The notes under the pieces: model-generated | The model's input: the letters and a program-made list of their open reading frames with translations, nothing else | Told to the model about the DNA's origin: nothing | The model's database searches: none | Part shown: piece after piece, positions 29,238-40,045 of the stretch | How positions within the stretch are numbered: the stretch's first letter is position 1 | Layout: every line of letters starts with the position of its first letter | Translations under genes and position numbers: made by a program | Assembly (NCBI GenBank): GCA_947495685.1 | Contig: CANLZY010000032.1 | Location: 1-55,750, forward strand | Reading direction: 5' to 3' | Source of the DNA: an uncultured Tropicimonas sp. | Lineage (GTDB): Bacteria > Pseudomonadota > Alphaproteobacteria > Rhodobacterales > Rhodobacteraceae | Length of the DNA: 55,750 nt

Positions 29238-30407
29238 TCACTGCTTGGTGACGTCGTGCGAATAGAGCCACTCGAATCGATCCGGCATCAGGCCGGGCGC
29301 GGCGCGCCCGATCACCCGCAGGCCAGTGTGGGCCAGCAACCGGACCGGCGAACTGCGCAGGTGGAAGTTGCGGGCATTGGCGGTTGCCGCCTCCACGATC
29401 CGGCGCGTCCGGGGCAGTCGAAGGCTCTCGTAGGCATGCAAGGATGCTGCAGTCTCTTCGCCGCGATCCAGGATATCCGCCAGAACCCAGGCGTCCTCCA
29501 GTGCCATGCAGGCGCCCTGTGCCAGGAACGGCAGCGTCGGGTGGGCGGCATCCCCCAGCAGGACGGCGTTCGTCCCGTGCCATTGCCGCGCCACGCCGTG
29601 CTTGAACAGCCCCCAGACCATCACGTCCTGAACCCGTTCCAGCCACCCGCGCACCGGGTCGCCAAAATCACCAAAAATGCCCTGGAACGCCACGCGATCC
29701 CCGGGATGGTTCCACCCATCCTCGATCCAGCCAGCCTGTTCCTGTACCCCGACGATGTTCAACAGCGTTCCGCCGCGAAGCGGATAGACCACGAGGTGCT
29801 TTCCGCGCCCCATGAAGACCTGGGCCTTGTTGGGCACCGAACCTGCCTCGATGGGCACCAAGGCACGCCACGCAACCTGCCCGGTAAACGCCGGCGCCTC
29901 GTCGCCAAGCAGCGCCATACGCAGCCGCGACTGCAAGCCGTCGGCTGCCACCAGAAACTCCACGCGCTCCGGCTCGCGGCCATCCACGAACAGCACCGGA
30001 TTGCGGGAATTCAGGTGAACCGAGGCGATATGCACCCCCAGTTCGATCTCGACCCCGACCTCGCGGGCGGCATCCGCCAACAGGTCGATCAGGTCTGCGC
30101 GGTGCACAAGGCCGAACCGGCCATACCGGGTCAGGTCCATTCGAAGCACTTCGGAACCGCGGGCATAGTCCCGCAACACCGCGCCCTGGGACGCCACCGA
30201 AATCCGCTCAAAGTCCTTGCCCAGCCCGAGCGCCTCCAGCACGACCCCGCCGTTGGGGGAAATCTGCAACCCGGCCCCGACCTCGGTGATCGCCGGTGCC
30301 TGCTCCAGCACCCGTACCGATGCGCCCCGCATGGCGAGCGCACGTGCCACTGTCAGGCCACCGATTCCCGCGCCCAGCACGGTAATTTCCCGCCCGATCA
30401 ATGACAT
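29238..30407 (-). CDS. FAD-dependent monooxygenase (salicylate-hydroxylase-like)
   Basis: A 389-residue group A flavoprotein monooxygenase. The FAD-binding Rossmann motif is VLGAGIGGLTVARALAMRG, the DG fingerprint is VAADGLQSRLR, and the GD fingerprint is LLGDAAHPTLPFLAQGACMA. The family uses NAD(P)H and O2 to hydroxylate aromatic or related substrates; the substrate here is not predictable. The start is ATG 30407 after GCAGGAATATGAA. It lies downstream of dksA behind a strong hairpin, so it is probably transcribed separately or only by read-through. Confidence 0.88.
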   Translation of the reverse strand: MSLIGREITVLGAGIGGLTVARALAMRGASVRVLEQAPAITEVGAGLQISPNGGVVLEALGLGKDFERISVASQGAVLRDYARGSEVLRMDLTRYGRFGLVHRADLIDLLADAAREVGVEIELGVHIASVHLNSRNPVLFVDGREPERVEFLVAADGLQSRLRMALLGDEAPAFTGQVAWRALVPIEAGSVPNKAQVFMGRGKHLVVYPLRGGTLLNIVGVQEQAGWIEDGWNHPGDRVAFQGIFGDFGDPVRGWLERVQDVMVWGLFKHGVARQWHGTNAVLLGDAAHPTLPFLAQGACMALEDAWVLADILDRGEETAASLHAYESLRLPRTRRIVEAATANARNFHLRSSPVRLLAHTGLRVIGRAAPGLMPDRFEWLYSHDVTKQ

Positions 30408-30432
30408 TTCATATTCCTGCAACCCTCTACGC

Positions 30433-30463
30433 AAAACGCCGGAACCCATGTTCCGGCGTTTTT
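30433..30463 (-). terminator. Intrinsic terminator after dksA
   Basis: A perfect nine-base stem, CGCCGGAAC (30437-30445) and GTTCCGGCG (30450-30458), with a four-base loop. It is flanked by TTTT on the minus strand and TTTTT on the plus strand, so it can work in both directions. It separates dksA from the monooxygenase. Confidence 0.8.
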
Positions 30464-30524
30464 GGCATAGCTTCTTTCCGTAACGCAACCTGTGCCGCCC
30501 GCGCAGCGACCCCCTGCGCCGGTA

Positions 30525-30947
30525 TCAATCGTCGCGGTGCACCTTTTCGCGCCGTTCGTGACGTTCCTGTGCCTCAAGGCTCAGCGTCGCGATGGGCCGG
30601 GCATCCAGCCGCCGCAGCGAAATCGGCTCGCCGGTTTCTTCGCAATACCCGTACTCACCCTCGTCGATCCGCCGCAGTGCAGAGTCGATCTTGCCGACCA
30701 GCTTGCGCTGACGGTCCCGAGTGCGCAATTCAAGCGCGCGGTCGGTTTCTTCACTCGCACGATCGGCAACATCCGGGATATTGCGGGTGCCGTCCTGAAG
30801 TCCTTCGATGGTGTCGCGGCTGTCGGCAAGGAGGTCGTCCTTCCATGCCAACAACTTGCGCCGGAAATACTCCATCTGGCGTGCGTTCATGAAGGGTTCG
30901 TCTTCGGCGGGACGATAGTCTTCCGGCAGAAAGAATTCCTGTTTCAT
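30525..30947 (-). CDS. dksA: RNA-polymerase-binding DksA-family protein with a single zinc-finger cysteine
   Basis: A 140-residue DksA homologue that acts with ppGpp in the secondary channel of RNA polymerase. The coiled-coil tip has the DxxDxA pattern in NIPDVADRASEETDRALE. The globular region reads YGYCEETGEPISLRRLDARP, so only one of the four zinc-ligand Cys of E. coli DksA remains. I recall the same state for the functional Rhodobacter sphaeroides DksA. The start at ATG 30947 follows GAGGGAGC; an in-frame ATG at 31031 would add 28 residues. A bidirectional terminator follows. Confidence 0.9.
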   Translation of the reverse strand: MKQEFFLPEDYRPAEDEPFMNARQMEYFRRKLLAWKDDLLADSRDTIEGLQDGTRNIPDVADRASEETDRALELRTRDRQRKLVGKIDSALRRIDEGEYGYCEETGEPISLRRLDARPIATLSLEAQERHERREKVHRDD

Positions 30948-31416
30948 CACTGCTCCCTCTCGCAATTCGGCCTGAGTCAGTGGAGTCTGGCCGTTGTCCG
31001 GCGCGTCGTTTTTTACTTGATTGTCTGTCACAGGCGCTTGTCTCCCCTGGCGCGGTGCTTACTGCATGGCGCATGGCTTGTCACTGTCAAAAAACAGCCC
31101 AGCGGTCGCGCAACTGCGTGACACGAGTCGCATGAACGACACTGCGCAACAAGTATGAAAACATGTTGAATTCCTGATCATTCCTGCCGGCATCGGCCTT
31201 CTCATCACCTGGCAGGGCACATTGCAACACCGCAAGCAAACACGCCATCACCAAAACCCGGGCCGCGAGGTTTCGCTCGCCATCAATCCTACGACCACCA
31301 CAGAATCACGTCTTGCCCACCGATTGCGCATAACGCTGCGACGGGCTTGCAAAGGGCGCGACGATCCCTTTACCTGCCGCGGCACATTTCATCACCGGCA
31401 ACAACTGGACCCAACC
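30948..31416. other. Divergent intergenic region between dksA and the MoxR-type gene
   Basis: About 470 bases that must contain promoters for both genes. It is more AT-rich around 31010-31190 than the surroundings. No operator or small gene was recognised. The possible 28-codon extension of dksA lies at its left end. Confidence 0.4.
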
Positions 31417-32262
31417 ATGATCGCACGCTTCGAAGGCACCGGCAGCTATGTTGCCACCGAAGACCTCAAGGTCGCTGTGAACGCCGCCGTGACCCTGGAA
31501 AGACCGCTGCTGGTCAAGGGCGAACCCGGTACTGGCAAGACGGAGCTGGCGCGACAGGTCTCGCAGGCGCTGGACCTGCCGATGATCGAGTGGAACATCA
31601 AGTCCACCACCCGTGCCCAGCAGGGCCTGTACGAATACGATGCCGTCAGCCGGCTGCGTGACAGCCAGTTGGGCGACGAGCGGGTGAACGACGTCCGCAA
31701 CTACATCAAACGTGGAAAGCTGTGGGAGGCCTTCACCGCGCCCGGCAAGGTGGTGTTGCTGATCGACGAGGTCGACAAGGCCGACATCGAGTTCCCCAAC
31801 GACCTGTTGCAGGAACTCGACCGGATGGAGTTTCACGTCTACGAAACCGGCGAAACCATCAAGGCCGTGAACCGCCCCATCGTGATCATTACATCGAACA
31901 ATGAAAAGGAACTGCCGGACGCCTTCCTGCGCCGCTGCTTCTTTCACTACATCCGCTTCCCGGACATTGAGATCCTGCGCCAGATCGTCGAGGTCCACCA
32001 TCCCGGCATCAAGCAGTCTCTGCTGACCTCCGCCCTGACGCAGTTCTACGAGATCCGGGACCAGCAGGGCCTGAAGAAAAAGCCCTCGACCTCGGAAGTC
32101 CTGGACTGGTTGAAGTTGCTGTTGGCCGAGGATCTGGACGCGGACGACCTGAAGCGCGACAGCGCCCACGCCTTGCCGCGCCTGCATGGCGCACTCTTGA
32201 AGAACGAACAGGATGTGCATCTGTTCGAGCGGCTGGCGTTTCTGGCTCGACGCGGACGCTGA
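31417..32262 (+). CDS. MoxR-type AAA+ ATPase
   Basis: A 281-residue ATPase: Walker A VKGEPGTGKTELARQ, Walker B VVLLIDEVDKADIEF, sensor 1 IVIITSNNEKELPDAFLRRC with the arginine finger. MoxR proteins are chaperone-like ATPases that usually work with a VWA-domain protein encoded immediately downstream. Here only a 62-codon frame with a good ribosome site follows, then fur. The start at ATG 31417 (MIARFEGTGSYVATEDL) fits the family; the frame is open for 65 more codons upstream without support. Confidence 0.88.
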   Translation: MIARFEGTGSYVATEDLKVAVNAAVTLERPLLVKGEPGTGKTELARQVSQALDLPMIEWNIKSTTRAQQGLYEYDAVSRLRDSQLGDERVNDVRNYIKRGKLWEAFTAPGKVVLLIDEVDKADIEFPNDLLQELDRMEFHVYETGETIKAVNRPIVIITSNNEKELPDAFLRRCFFHYIRFPDIEILRQIVEVHHPGIKQSLLTSALTQFYEIRDQQGLKKKPSTSEVLDWLKLLLAEDLDADDLKRDSAHALPRLHGALLKNEQDVHLFERLAFLARRGR

Positions 32263-32285
32263 TCGACCGGCAGAGGAGCGAAACG

Positions 32286-32474
32286 ATGGCCCCGGTTGAT
32301 CCGGTACCGGGAACCGGTCTGTGGTACAGGTTGCATCATAGTGATCGGTCATCTTCGCCCGCGGGGTTGCGCAGCTCTGACATCACCCGACGACCGTGGG
32401 GTTACGGTCACATCACAGCCCGTCCACTCGCCCCTCGTATCTGGCATTTCTATTTTTTTACAATCCATTACTGA
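32286..32474 (+). CDS. Possible small ORF behind the MoxR gene
   Basis: A 62-codon frame begins 24 bases after the MoxR stop and is preceded by an excellent GAGGAG six bases before the ATG. The product (MAPVDPVPGTGLWYRLHHSD onward) matches nothing I know and has an aromatic-rich C-terminal end (WHFYFFTIHY). It may be the surviving start signal of a lost partner gene rather than a functional protein. Confidence 0.3.
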   Translation: MAPVDPVPGTGLWYRLHHSDRSSSPAGLRSSDITRRPWGYGHITARPLAPRIWHFYFFTIHY

Positions 32475-32592
32475 CAGAAGCTGACAGACAAACCCCGCCA
32501 CCGACCGCACTTCCGCCAGGACCTCCCCGACCGGGCTTTGACTCTGCCAAACGTTCGGGTACCTTGTGCGCTTGAGGGCAAGGACGACCACG

Positions 32593-33006
32593 ATGAGCAA
32601 GACAATTCTGATGCGGCTGGAAGACCGGGGCCTTCGCATGACCGGGCAGCGCCGGATCATCGCCGACGTTCTGGGCTCGTCCCGCGACCACCCGGATGTC
32701 GAGGAATTGTACAACCGCGCCTCGGCGCGGGATCCCAAGATCTCCATCGCCACGGTCTATCGTACGGTCAAGTTGTTCGAGGAAGCCGGGATCATCGACC
32801 GGCTGGAGTTCGGCGATGGCCGCGCCCGCTATGAGGATGCCGACAGAGAGCATCACGATCACCTGATCGACATGAATTCGGGTGAGGTGATCGAATTCTA
32901 CGATGCCGAGATCGAAAGGTTGCAGGACAAGATCGCGGAGCGTCTCGGGTATCGCCTCAAGGGCCACAAGCTGGAACTCTACGGCGTGCCAAAGCAGCGG
33001 AGCTGA
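32593..33006 (+). CDS. fur: Fur-family metal regulator (Fur/Mur type)
   Basis: A 137-residue repressor. The N-terminal winged helix is DRGLRMTGQRRIIADVL with recognition helix ISIATVYRTVKLFEEAG. The C-terminal dimerisation domain has the metal-binding EHHDHLIDMNSGEVIEF. The CxxC structural zinc motif of gammaproteobacterial Fur is replaced by DMNS, and the end GYRLKGHKLELYGVP is typical of the alphaproteobacterial Fur/Mur branch, which often responds to manganese. The start ATG 32593 is preceded by AAGGACG. It is convergent with the RTX gene 50 bases downstream. Confidence 0.88.
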   Translation: MSKTILMRLEDRGLRMTGQRRIIADVLGSSRDHPDVEELYNRASARDPKISIATVYRTVKLFEEAGIIDRLEFGDGRARYEDADREHHDHLIDMNSGEVIEFYDAEIERLQDKIAERLGYRLKGHKLELYGVPKQRS

Positions 33007-33055
33007 TCCGGCACTTGCGGTGCGACGCCGGTTGGGCCAGCGTCGCGGGGCGTGT

Positions 33056-34816
33056 TCACACGAACATGTCGTCGGTCACGTCGGAAGCATCCACGTCCAG
33101 CAGGATCACCTTAAGATCATCATAGACCAGGTAGGTATCCGCACCGCGATCCTTGATCTTGACGACGTCAGTATAGGCTTCGATCCGGTCGAGAAGCGGA
33201 TCGAAGTCCACAATGGTGTCAATTCCGTCGCCGACCCGAAAGACAAACACGTCTCGTCCGCCGCCACCTGTCAGAACGTCGTCCCCGTCGCCCCCTGTCA
33301 GACGGTCCCGGGCGCTTCCTCCGAACAGCTTGTCATTGCCGCTGCCACCAAACAACTCGTCCTTGAAATCGTTGCCATAGAGCGTGTCATCCCCCTTGCC
33401 GCCCAGCAACATGTCGTCGCCCGCGCCCCCCTTCAGGATGTCCCTGCCCTTGCCGCCGTTCAGATAGTCGTTGCCCTTGTCGCCAAACAACGTGTCCTTG
33501 CCGGCACCTCCGTTGACGGTGTCCCTGCCGCGCCCGGCATGGACATCGTCGTTGCCGGTGTTGCAAAATGCGGTTTCGCCCCAATCGCCCATCGTGACCA
33601 CATCATCTCCATCCGTGAACCGTGGATCGACCACGTAGACGTCCCACAGAGCATCGTCGGTCGGATGAATTTTCTCCGTTGTTGAGAACACGACCACGCC
33701 GTCCGAGGTGACATTGGCGAAATAGGCGCCCTGAGAGGCGGCGTCCGGCACATCAACACGCACGTTGGTATCAAGCTTGCGATCATACAGCAGCGTCGCG
33801 AGTTCTCCGTCGCAATCTTCGGTTATGTTGCTGGAATACGTTTGATAGACAACATAGCGTCCGTTGGGAGAAATCTCTGCATCGGCGCTGTGGCCGTCCG
33901 CCGTGTAGCCGTCGGCCGTCTCGGACACCCGGAGTGTCTCCATCTTTTTGCGATCCCAGATGAACACATCGTTGATCTGGTCATAGTTGCCAGCCACGAA
34001 CGGCGTGTCGGTCTCGAAAGCAACGAAACGCCCGTTGTCGGAGATGGTCGGATTTCTGCCGGTCCCGCCATACGACCAGCCATCGTCCCGCACCGCAAAG
34101 ATCTGTTCGGTATCCGTCTTGGTATCAAGCAGATGCAGTTTGTACGTGTATTTCCAGAGCGAGTCACTGTAGGCCCGCTGCGTATAGACGACATAGCGCC
34201 CGTCAGCCGACGCATCCAGCTCGCTGACCTGCAGATCGAACGGTGCCTCTGCTGTCCCCAGATCGATCACTTTTTCGACCGTCTTCGTGACGGGATCGGC
34301 CAGAAAACCCGGTTTCCCCGGATCTGTGTAGACCGAAAATGCCAGAAGGTTGCCTCCGGTGAAGCTCAGCGGATCCTGCGGGCTGCCCAGTTGATTGTCC
34401 CAGACCGCCATGAAATCGGCATCTACCCGATCATAGATAAACGTCTGTGCGTCTGGCTGTGACGGCACCAACCCGGTTTGGCCCTGTGAAGTTGCAAAGG
34501 CAACATACCGCCCGTCATCCGAAATCGCGAGGGAGCCGGCATCGAACCAGATTCCCCCATAGACGCCATTTCCCTCGGGCAGGAGATCCCCGCCATCGGC
34601 CTGTTCGGAGATCCGTTCGATTGCGCCGGTTTCACGATCCAGCACAAAGGCATCGTAGGTATACGGGCTTTCATCCTGCGGCACCAATCCAACGGCGTCC
34701 GACGTGAAGACGACGTACCTGCCATTGCCGGAGACCCCGCAGGCAACATTCTGCGCGTCCCCATCTGACGTGATGAGTTCTACCATCCCATTGGCGATAT
34801 TGGTGAATTCCGTCAT
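33056..34816 (-). CDS. Beta-propeller/RTX extracellular protein, copy 1
   Basis: A 586-residue acidic protein without a Sec signal. The N-terminal ~400 residues contain repeats of the TolB/PD40 beta-propeller type, each centred on a DGRYV(A/V)(F/Y) strand: GNGRYVVFTSDA, DDGRYVAFATSQ, ADGRYVVYTQRA, DNGRFVAFETDT, PNGRYVVYQTYS. From about residue 420 come 11 nine-residue RTX repeats (for example LFGDKGNDYLNGGKGRDI), a calcium-binding beta-roll. A C-terminal domain ends VTDDMFV, the presumed type I secretion signal. The start ATG 34816 follows GGAAAGAGAT. It is a paralogue of the next gene in the same orientation. Confidence 0.82.
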   Translation of the reverse strand: MTEFTNIANGMVELITSDGDAQNVACGVSGNGRYVVFTSDAVGLVPQDESPYTYDAFVLDRETGAIERISEQADGGDLLPEGNGVYGGIWFDAGSLAISDDGRYVAFATSQGQTGLVPSQPDAQTFIYDRVDADFMAVWDNQLGSPQDPLSFTGGNLLAFSVYTDPGKPGFLADPVTKTVEKVIDLGTAEAPFDLQVSELDASADGRYVVYTQRAYSDSLWKYTYKLHLLDTKTDTEQIFAVRDDGWSYGGTGRNPTISDNGRFVAFETDTPFVAGNYDQINDVFIWDRKKMETLRVSETADGYTADGHSADAEISPNGRYVVYQTYSSNITEDCDGELATLLYDRKLDTNVRVDVPDAASQGAYFANVTSDGVVVFSTTEKIHPTDDALWDVYVVDPRFTDGDDVVTMGDWGETAFCNTGNDDVHAGRGRDTVNGGAGKDTLFGDKGNDYLNGGKGRDILKGGAGDDMLLGGKGDDTLYGNDFKDELFGGSGNDKLFGGSARDRLTGGDGDDVLTGGGGRDVFVFRVGDGIDTIVDFDPLLDRIEAYTDVVKIKDRGADTYLVYDDLKVILLDVDASDVTDDMFV

Positions 34817-35072
34817 GATATCTCTTTCCGCAACGCTCTGAACAAAAGCTGTTCCGCAAAGGCATCATTTGTCCTTGAGGGAGGTCAATTCCCTGCGACA
34901 AACACCAATTACGTTGGGTCAGAGCCACAACGAGAGCGCTGGACGACACGACCGGACCGATCTCCGTCCCGGTGCCGGTTCAGACGGTTGCTCCGGACTA
35001 CAGTGCCGCCCATGACTTGGGTGCACCTGCGGCCTTCGACAAAGACCCCAACGGTTGGCTGGTAACCTGCGC

Positions 35073-36938
35073 TCAGACGAACATGATGCTGCCGGCATCT
35101 TCCGCCGAGACTCCAAGCAACGTTATCGTCGAGTCCGGGAACAGCAGGACACAATCGTCGCCGTCCTGTTGCACCTCGATCACGAGCTCAGGAGTAGATA
35201 TCCTGTCATACTCAAGCGAGAAATCGATGATGACGTCGTCGCCCTCACCTTCCAGGAAGACGAAGACATCCCGTCCAGCGCCACCTGACAGTATATCCCG
35301 ACGGTTTCCCGGTCCGCCCGAGAGCGTGTCTTTCCCGAGACCTCCCCACAAGGTGTCTTCGCCGGATCCCCCCTCCAGAACGTCATTTCCACGGCCGCCA
35401 CTCAACGTGTCGCGTCCCAACCCGCCTTTAAGCATGTCCGCCCCTGGCCCGCCCCGGAGTGTGTCATGGGCCTTGCCTCCGCGGAGATCGTCGTTGCCGT
35501 CTCCGCCCCAAAGCTTGTCCTTCCCGGACTGGCCCCACAATTCATCATCCCCAAGTTCTCCAGCGATGCGATCATTTCCCCCGGCCGCCCAGACGGAGTC
35601 ATCTCCCGCACCGGCAGCGATCCGTTCCGCAATATCGCCCAGCGGCACCCGATCATCGCCACTGCCAAAGCGCGTATCGGCGACATACACGTCGATAAGC
35701 CCCTCGTCGTCATCCTCCGGCGAGAGTGCCTGGGTCGTACCAAACACGACCACACCGTCGTTGGTCACGCCCGTCGTACGCATGGCGGCGTCCTCGGACC
35801 CGCCAAAATCGACACGGGAATTCGTCTGGTTCAGCCGATCATGAAGCATGACCTTCAGGCCCAGCCCGTCGCTGTCCTCGGTCAGGTCGGTCGAATAGGT
35901 CGAGTAGACAACGAAACGGCCATTGGCGGAAATCTCGGCGTCGAAACTGCGACCGTTGCCGGCCTCGCCATCCGGCGTGGTCGAGACACGAAGGGCCGTG
36001 CCGGTCTCGGTGCCCTGAAGATAAACATCATAGAGGGGCCCCCCGTATCGTTCTTCGAGATTTGCGGTCTCGTCGCTCAAGGTGGTTTCATTCAGAAGTT
36101 GGCCAGAAACCTCCGAGCCAGCCAGATACGGGTAGACCGTGTGATAGGCGAACAGCTTGCCGTTGTCCGAGATCGTCGGCGATCGGGTTTCCCATCCGAG
36201 AGTCTCGATGATATCACCGACATAGCTGATCGGCTCTGTCCCGTTGAGATAGTAGGTGTGTATGCCGTAGACATCCAGCGTCTCGACGGCCCAATGCGTG
36301 GTCAGCCAGTTCCAATCGTATCTGCTGACGCTGTAAACAAGCGTTTGCCCATCCGCAGTGACGTCCGGTTGGCGCACCATGTCAAATTCCATGATCGGCC
36401 CCAGATCGATCCCTTCTGCGTCATATGCCGTTGTTTCCACCAAGACGTTTTTTTCGCCGCTGGCTGGATCCATCGAATTGACGGCATGGGAGGTGCTCCC
36501 GATCTGGTAGACGGTTCCGACCAACCGATCGTCACCGGTGAAGCGCATATCGAAAAAGAACGGCTCTTCGGTCAAGACCGGCTTGCCCTCGACGAGATCC
36601 ACCACTTCGGTGTTGCGGTTTTCGAAATCATCCTCCCCGATCGGCACCGACCCGAATGCCAGGTACTGCCCATCCGTGCTCAGGGCCAGACGCGATGCCT
36701 CGCGAACTTCGCGTCCGTTCTCCAGCCATTGTGACCCAAGGGTCTCGTTTCCAGTGCCGAGATTCACGACATAGGCCGCATTCACCCCCTCACTGCCATC
36801 ATCGGCGACACCGCTTTGCGCGGCCGAATACGCCGCCCAAAGTCCGTCGGCGGACATGGTCCAGGATCCAACCGCAGCCGAAGCGGATTGAGACACCCAT
36901 TGGTAACTTGCGTTGGCTCCGCTGAAGACCGACTTCAT
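35073..36938 (-). CDS. Beta-propeller/RTX extracellular protein, copy 2
   Basis: A 621-residue protein with the same plan as its neighbour. The propeller-like repeats are centred on ADGLWAAYSAAQ, TDGQYLAFGSVP, ADGQTLVYSVSR, DNGKLFAYHTVY and ANGRFVVYSTYS. About 13 RTX repeats follow from near residue 450; one is expanded by two residues (LSGGPGNRRDI). The end is EDAGSIMFV. Shared blocks with copy 1 include EISxNGR(Y/F)VVY, (S/N)ITEDxDG-like and VT(S/N)DGVVVF(S/G)TT. The start at ATG 36938 follows AGGAGCAAGAG; an ATG at 37043 lacks support. The two genes are 256 bases apart, so each may have its own promoter. Confidence 0.82.
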   Translation of the reverse strand: MKSVFSGANASYQWVSQSASAAVGSWTMSADGLWAAYSAAQSGVADDGSEGVNAAYVVNLGTGNETLGSQWLENGREVREASRLALSTDGQYLAFGSVPIGEDDFENRNTEVVDLVEGKPVLTEEPFFFDMRFTGDDRLVGTVYQIGSTSHAVNSMDPASGEKNVLVETTAYDAEGIDLGPIMEFDMVRQPDVTADGQTLVYSVSRYDWNWLTTHWAVETLDVYGIHTYYLNGTEPISYVGDIIETLGWETRSPTISDNGKLFAYHTVYPYLAGSEVSGQLLNETTLSDETANLEERYGGPLYDVYLQGTETGTALRVSTTPDGEAGNGRSFDAEISANGRFVVYSTYSTDLTEDSDGLGLKVMLHDRLNQTNSRVDFGGSEDAAMRTTGVTNDGVVVFGTTQALSPEDDDEGLIDVYVADTRFGSGDDRVPLGDIAERIAAGAGDDSVWAAGGNDRIAGELGDDELWGQSGKDKLWGGDGNDDLRGGKAHDTLRGGPGADMLKGGLGRDTLSGGRGNDVLEGGSGEDTLWGGLGKDTLSGGPGNRRDILSGGAGRDVFVFLEGEGDDVIIDFSLEYDRISTPELVIEVQQDGDDCVLLFPDSTITLLGVSAEDAGSIMFV

Positions 36939-37152
36939 GACTCTTGCTCCTGAACCAAGTTCCACCAATTGGAAGGTATCAACACGACCGGACGGAACAA
37001 GAGCGGGAGCCATGCCAGTTTTCCCGGGACCCTTGCGCCCCACGCAGCCCGGCTTTTCAGGGGGAGCGGCGGATTGGCACTTTGTTATCGCCCCAAATCG
37101 GGTCTAGACGGGGCTCAAACACGGTTTGACCCGTCCCAACCCCGGAAACTCG

Positions 37153-39346
<2,194 letters not shown>

Positions 39347-39368
39347 TCGTCTGATCGCGTTTGATGTC

Positions 39369-39402
39369 GGGCCCGTCCGCAGCAGCGGGCGGGCCCATTT
39401 TC
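39369..39402 (+). terminator. Intrinsic terminator after eno
   Basis: GGGCCCGTCCGC (39369-39380) pairs with GCGGGCGGGCCC (39385-39396) with one G-T pair and a four-base loop, followed by ATTTTCG. It lies 22 bases past the enolase stop. Confidence 0.75.
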
Positions 39403-39495
39403 GTTTCGGGACCTGCCAGCCAGATGCATCAGGCCCGGAAAGACCGAACGACGGACCGCGCGGGTCGCACCCGGCGTATCACCACAGGGGGCATC

Positions 39496-40044
39496 ATGAC
39501 CGACAGCATCATACGGACCCTGTCGTCCCGCATCGTCTATACCAATCGCTGGATGTCTGTGCGGGAGGACAAGATCCGCTTTCCGAGCGGCGCCGACGGG
39601 ATCTATGGCGTCGTGGACAAACCCGCGTTTGCCGTCATCGTGCCGCTGCACGCCGACGGGCGCCTGCAACTGGTTCGGCAATTCCGCTATCCTGTTCAAG
39701 CCCGGCTCTGGAAGGTGCCGCAGGGGGCATGGGAGGGCCACGCGGATGTCGACCCGGCCATCCTCGCCCGTGGAGAGCTTGAGGAGGAGACCGGTTGGAA
39801 GGCCGGACGTCTGGAACGGATCGGGGAGTACCTTCAGGCCCCCGGGTATTCCAGCCAGGGCTACACCCTGTTCGTTGCACACGACCTGTCTCCCGGCACC
39901 CTTGCCCGCGATGCCGAAGAGCAGGACATGGAAACCGCCGCGTTTTCCCTGCAGAATGTCCTCGGGATGATCGACACCGGCGCAATCAAGGACACCACGA
40001 CCATTGCCGCCATTGGCCTGCTGCGCCTGACCGGCAGGCTTTGA
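39496..40044 (+). CDS. Nudix hydrolase (ADP-ribose pyrophosphatase-like)
   Basis: A 182-residue protein with an N-terminal beta-rich region (SSRIVYTNRWMSVREDKIRF) typical of ADP-ribose or nucleotide-sugar pyrophosphatases, then the Nudix box from about residue 78: VPQGAWEGHADVDPAILARG followed by ELEEETGW. The Arg that normally starts the REL motif is Gly here, although the two catalytic Glu are present. It probably still hydrolyses a nucleoside diphosphate linked compound; the substrate is uncertain. The start at ATG 39496 follows AGGGGG. One base separates its stop from the methyltransferase start, so they are co-translated. Confidence 0.8.
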   Translation: MTDSIIRTLSSRIVYTNRWMSVREDKIRFPSGADGIYGVVDKPAFAVIVPLHADGRLQLVRQFRYPVQARLWKVPQGAWEGHADVDPAILARGELEEETGWKAGRLERIGEYLQAPGYSSQGYTLFVAHDLSPGTLARDAEEQDMETAAFSLQNVLGMIDTGAIKDTTTIAAIGLLRLTGRL

Positions 40045-40045
40045 C

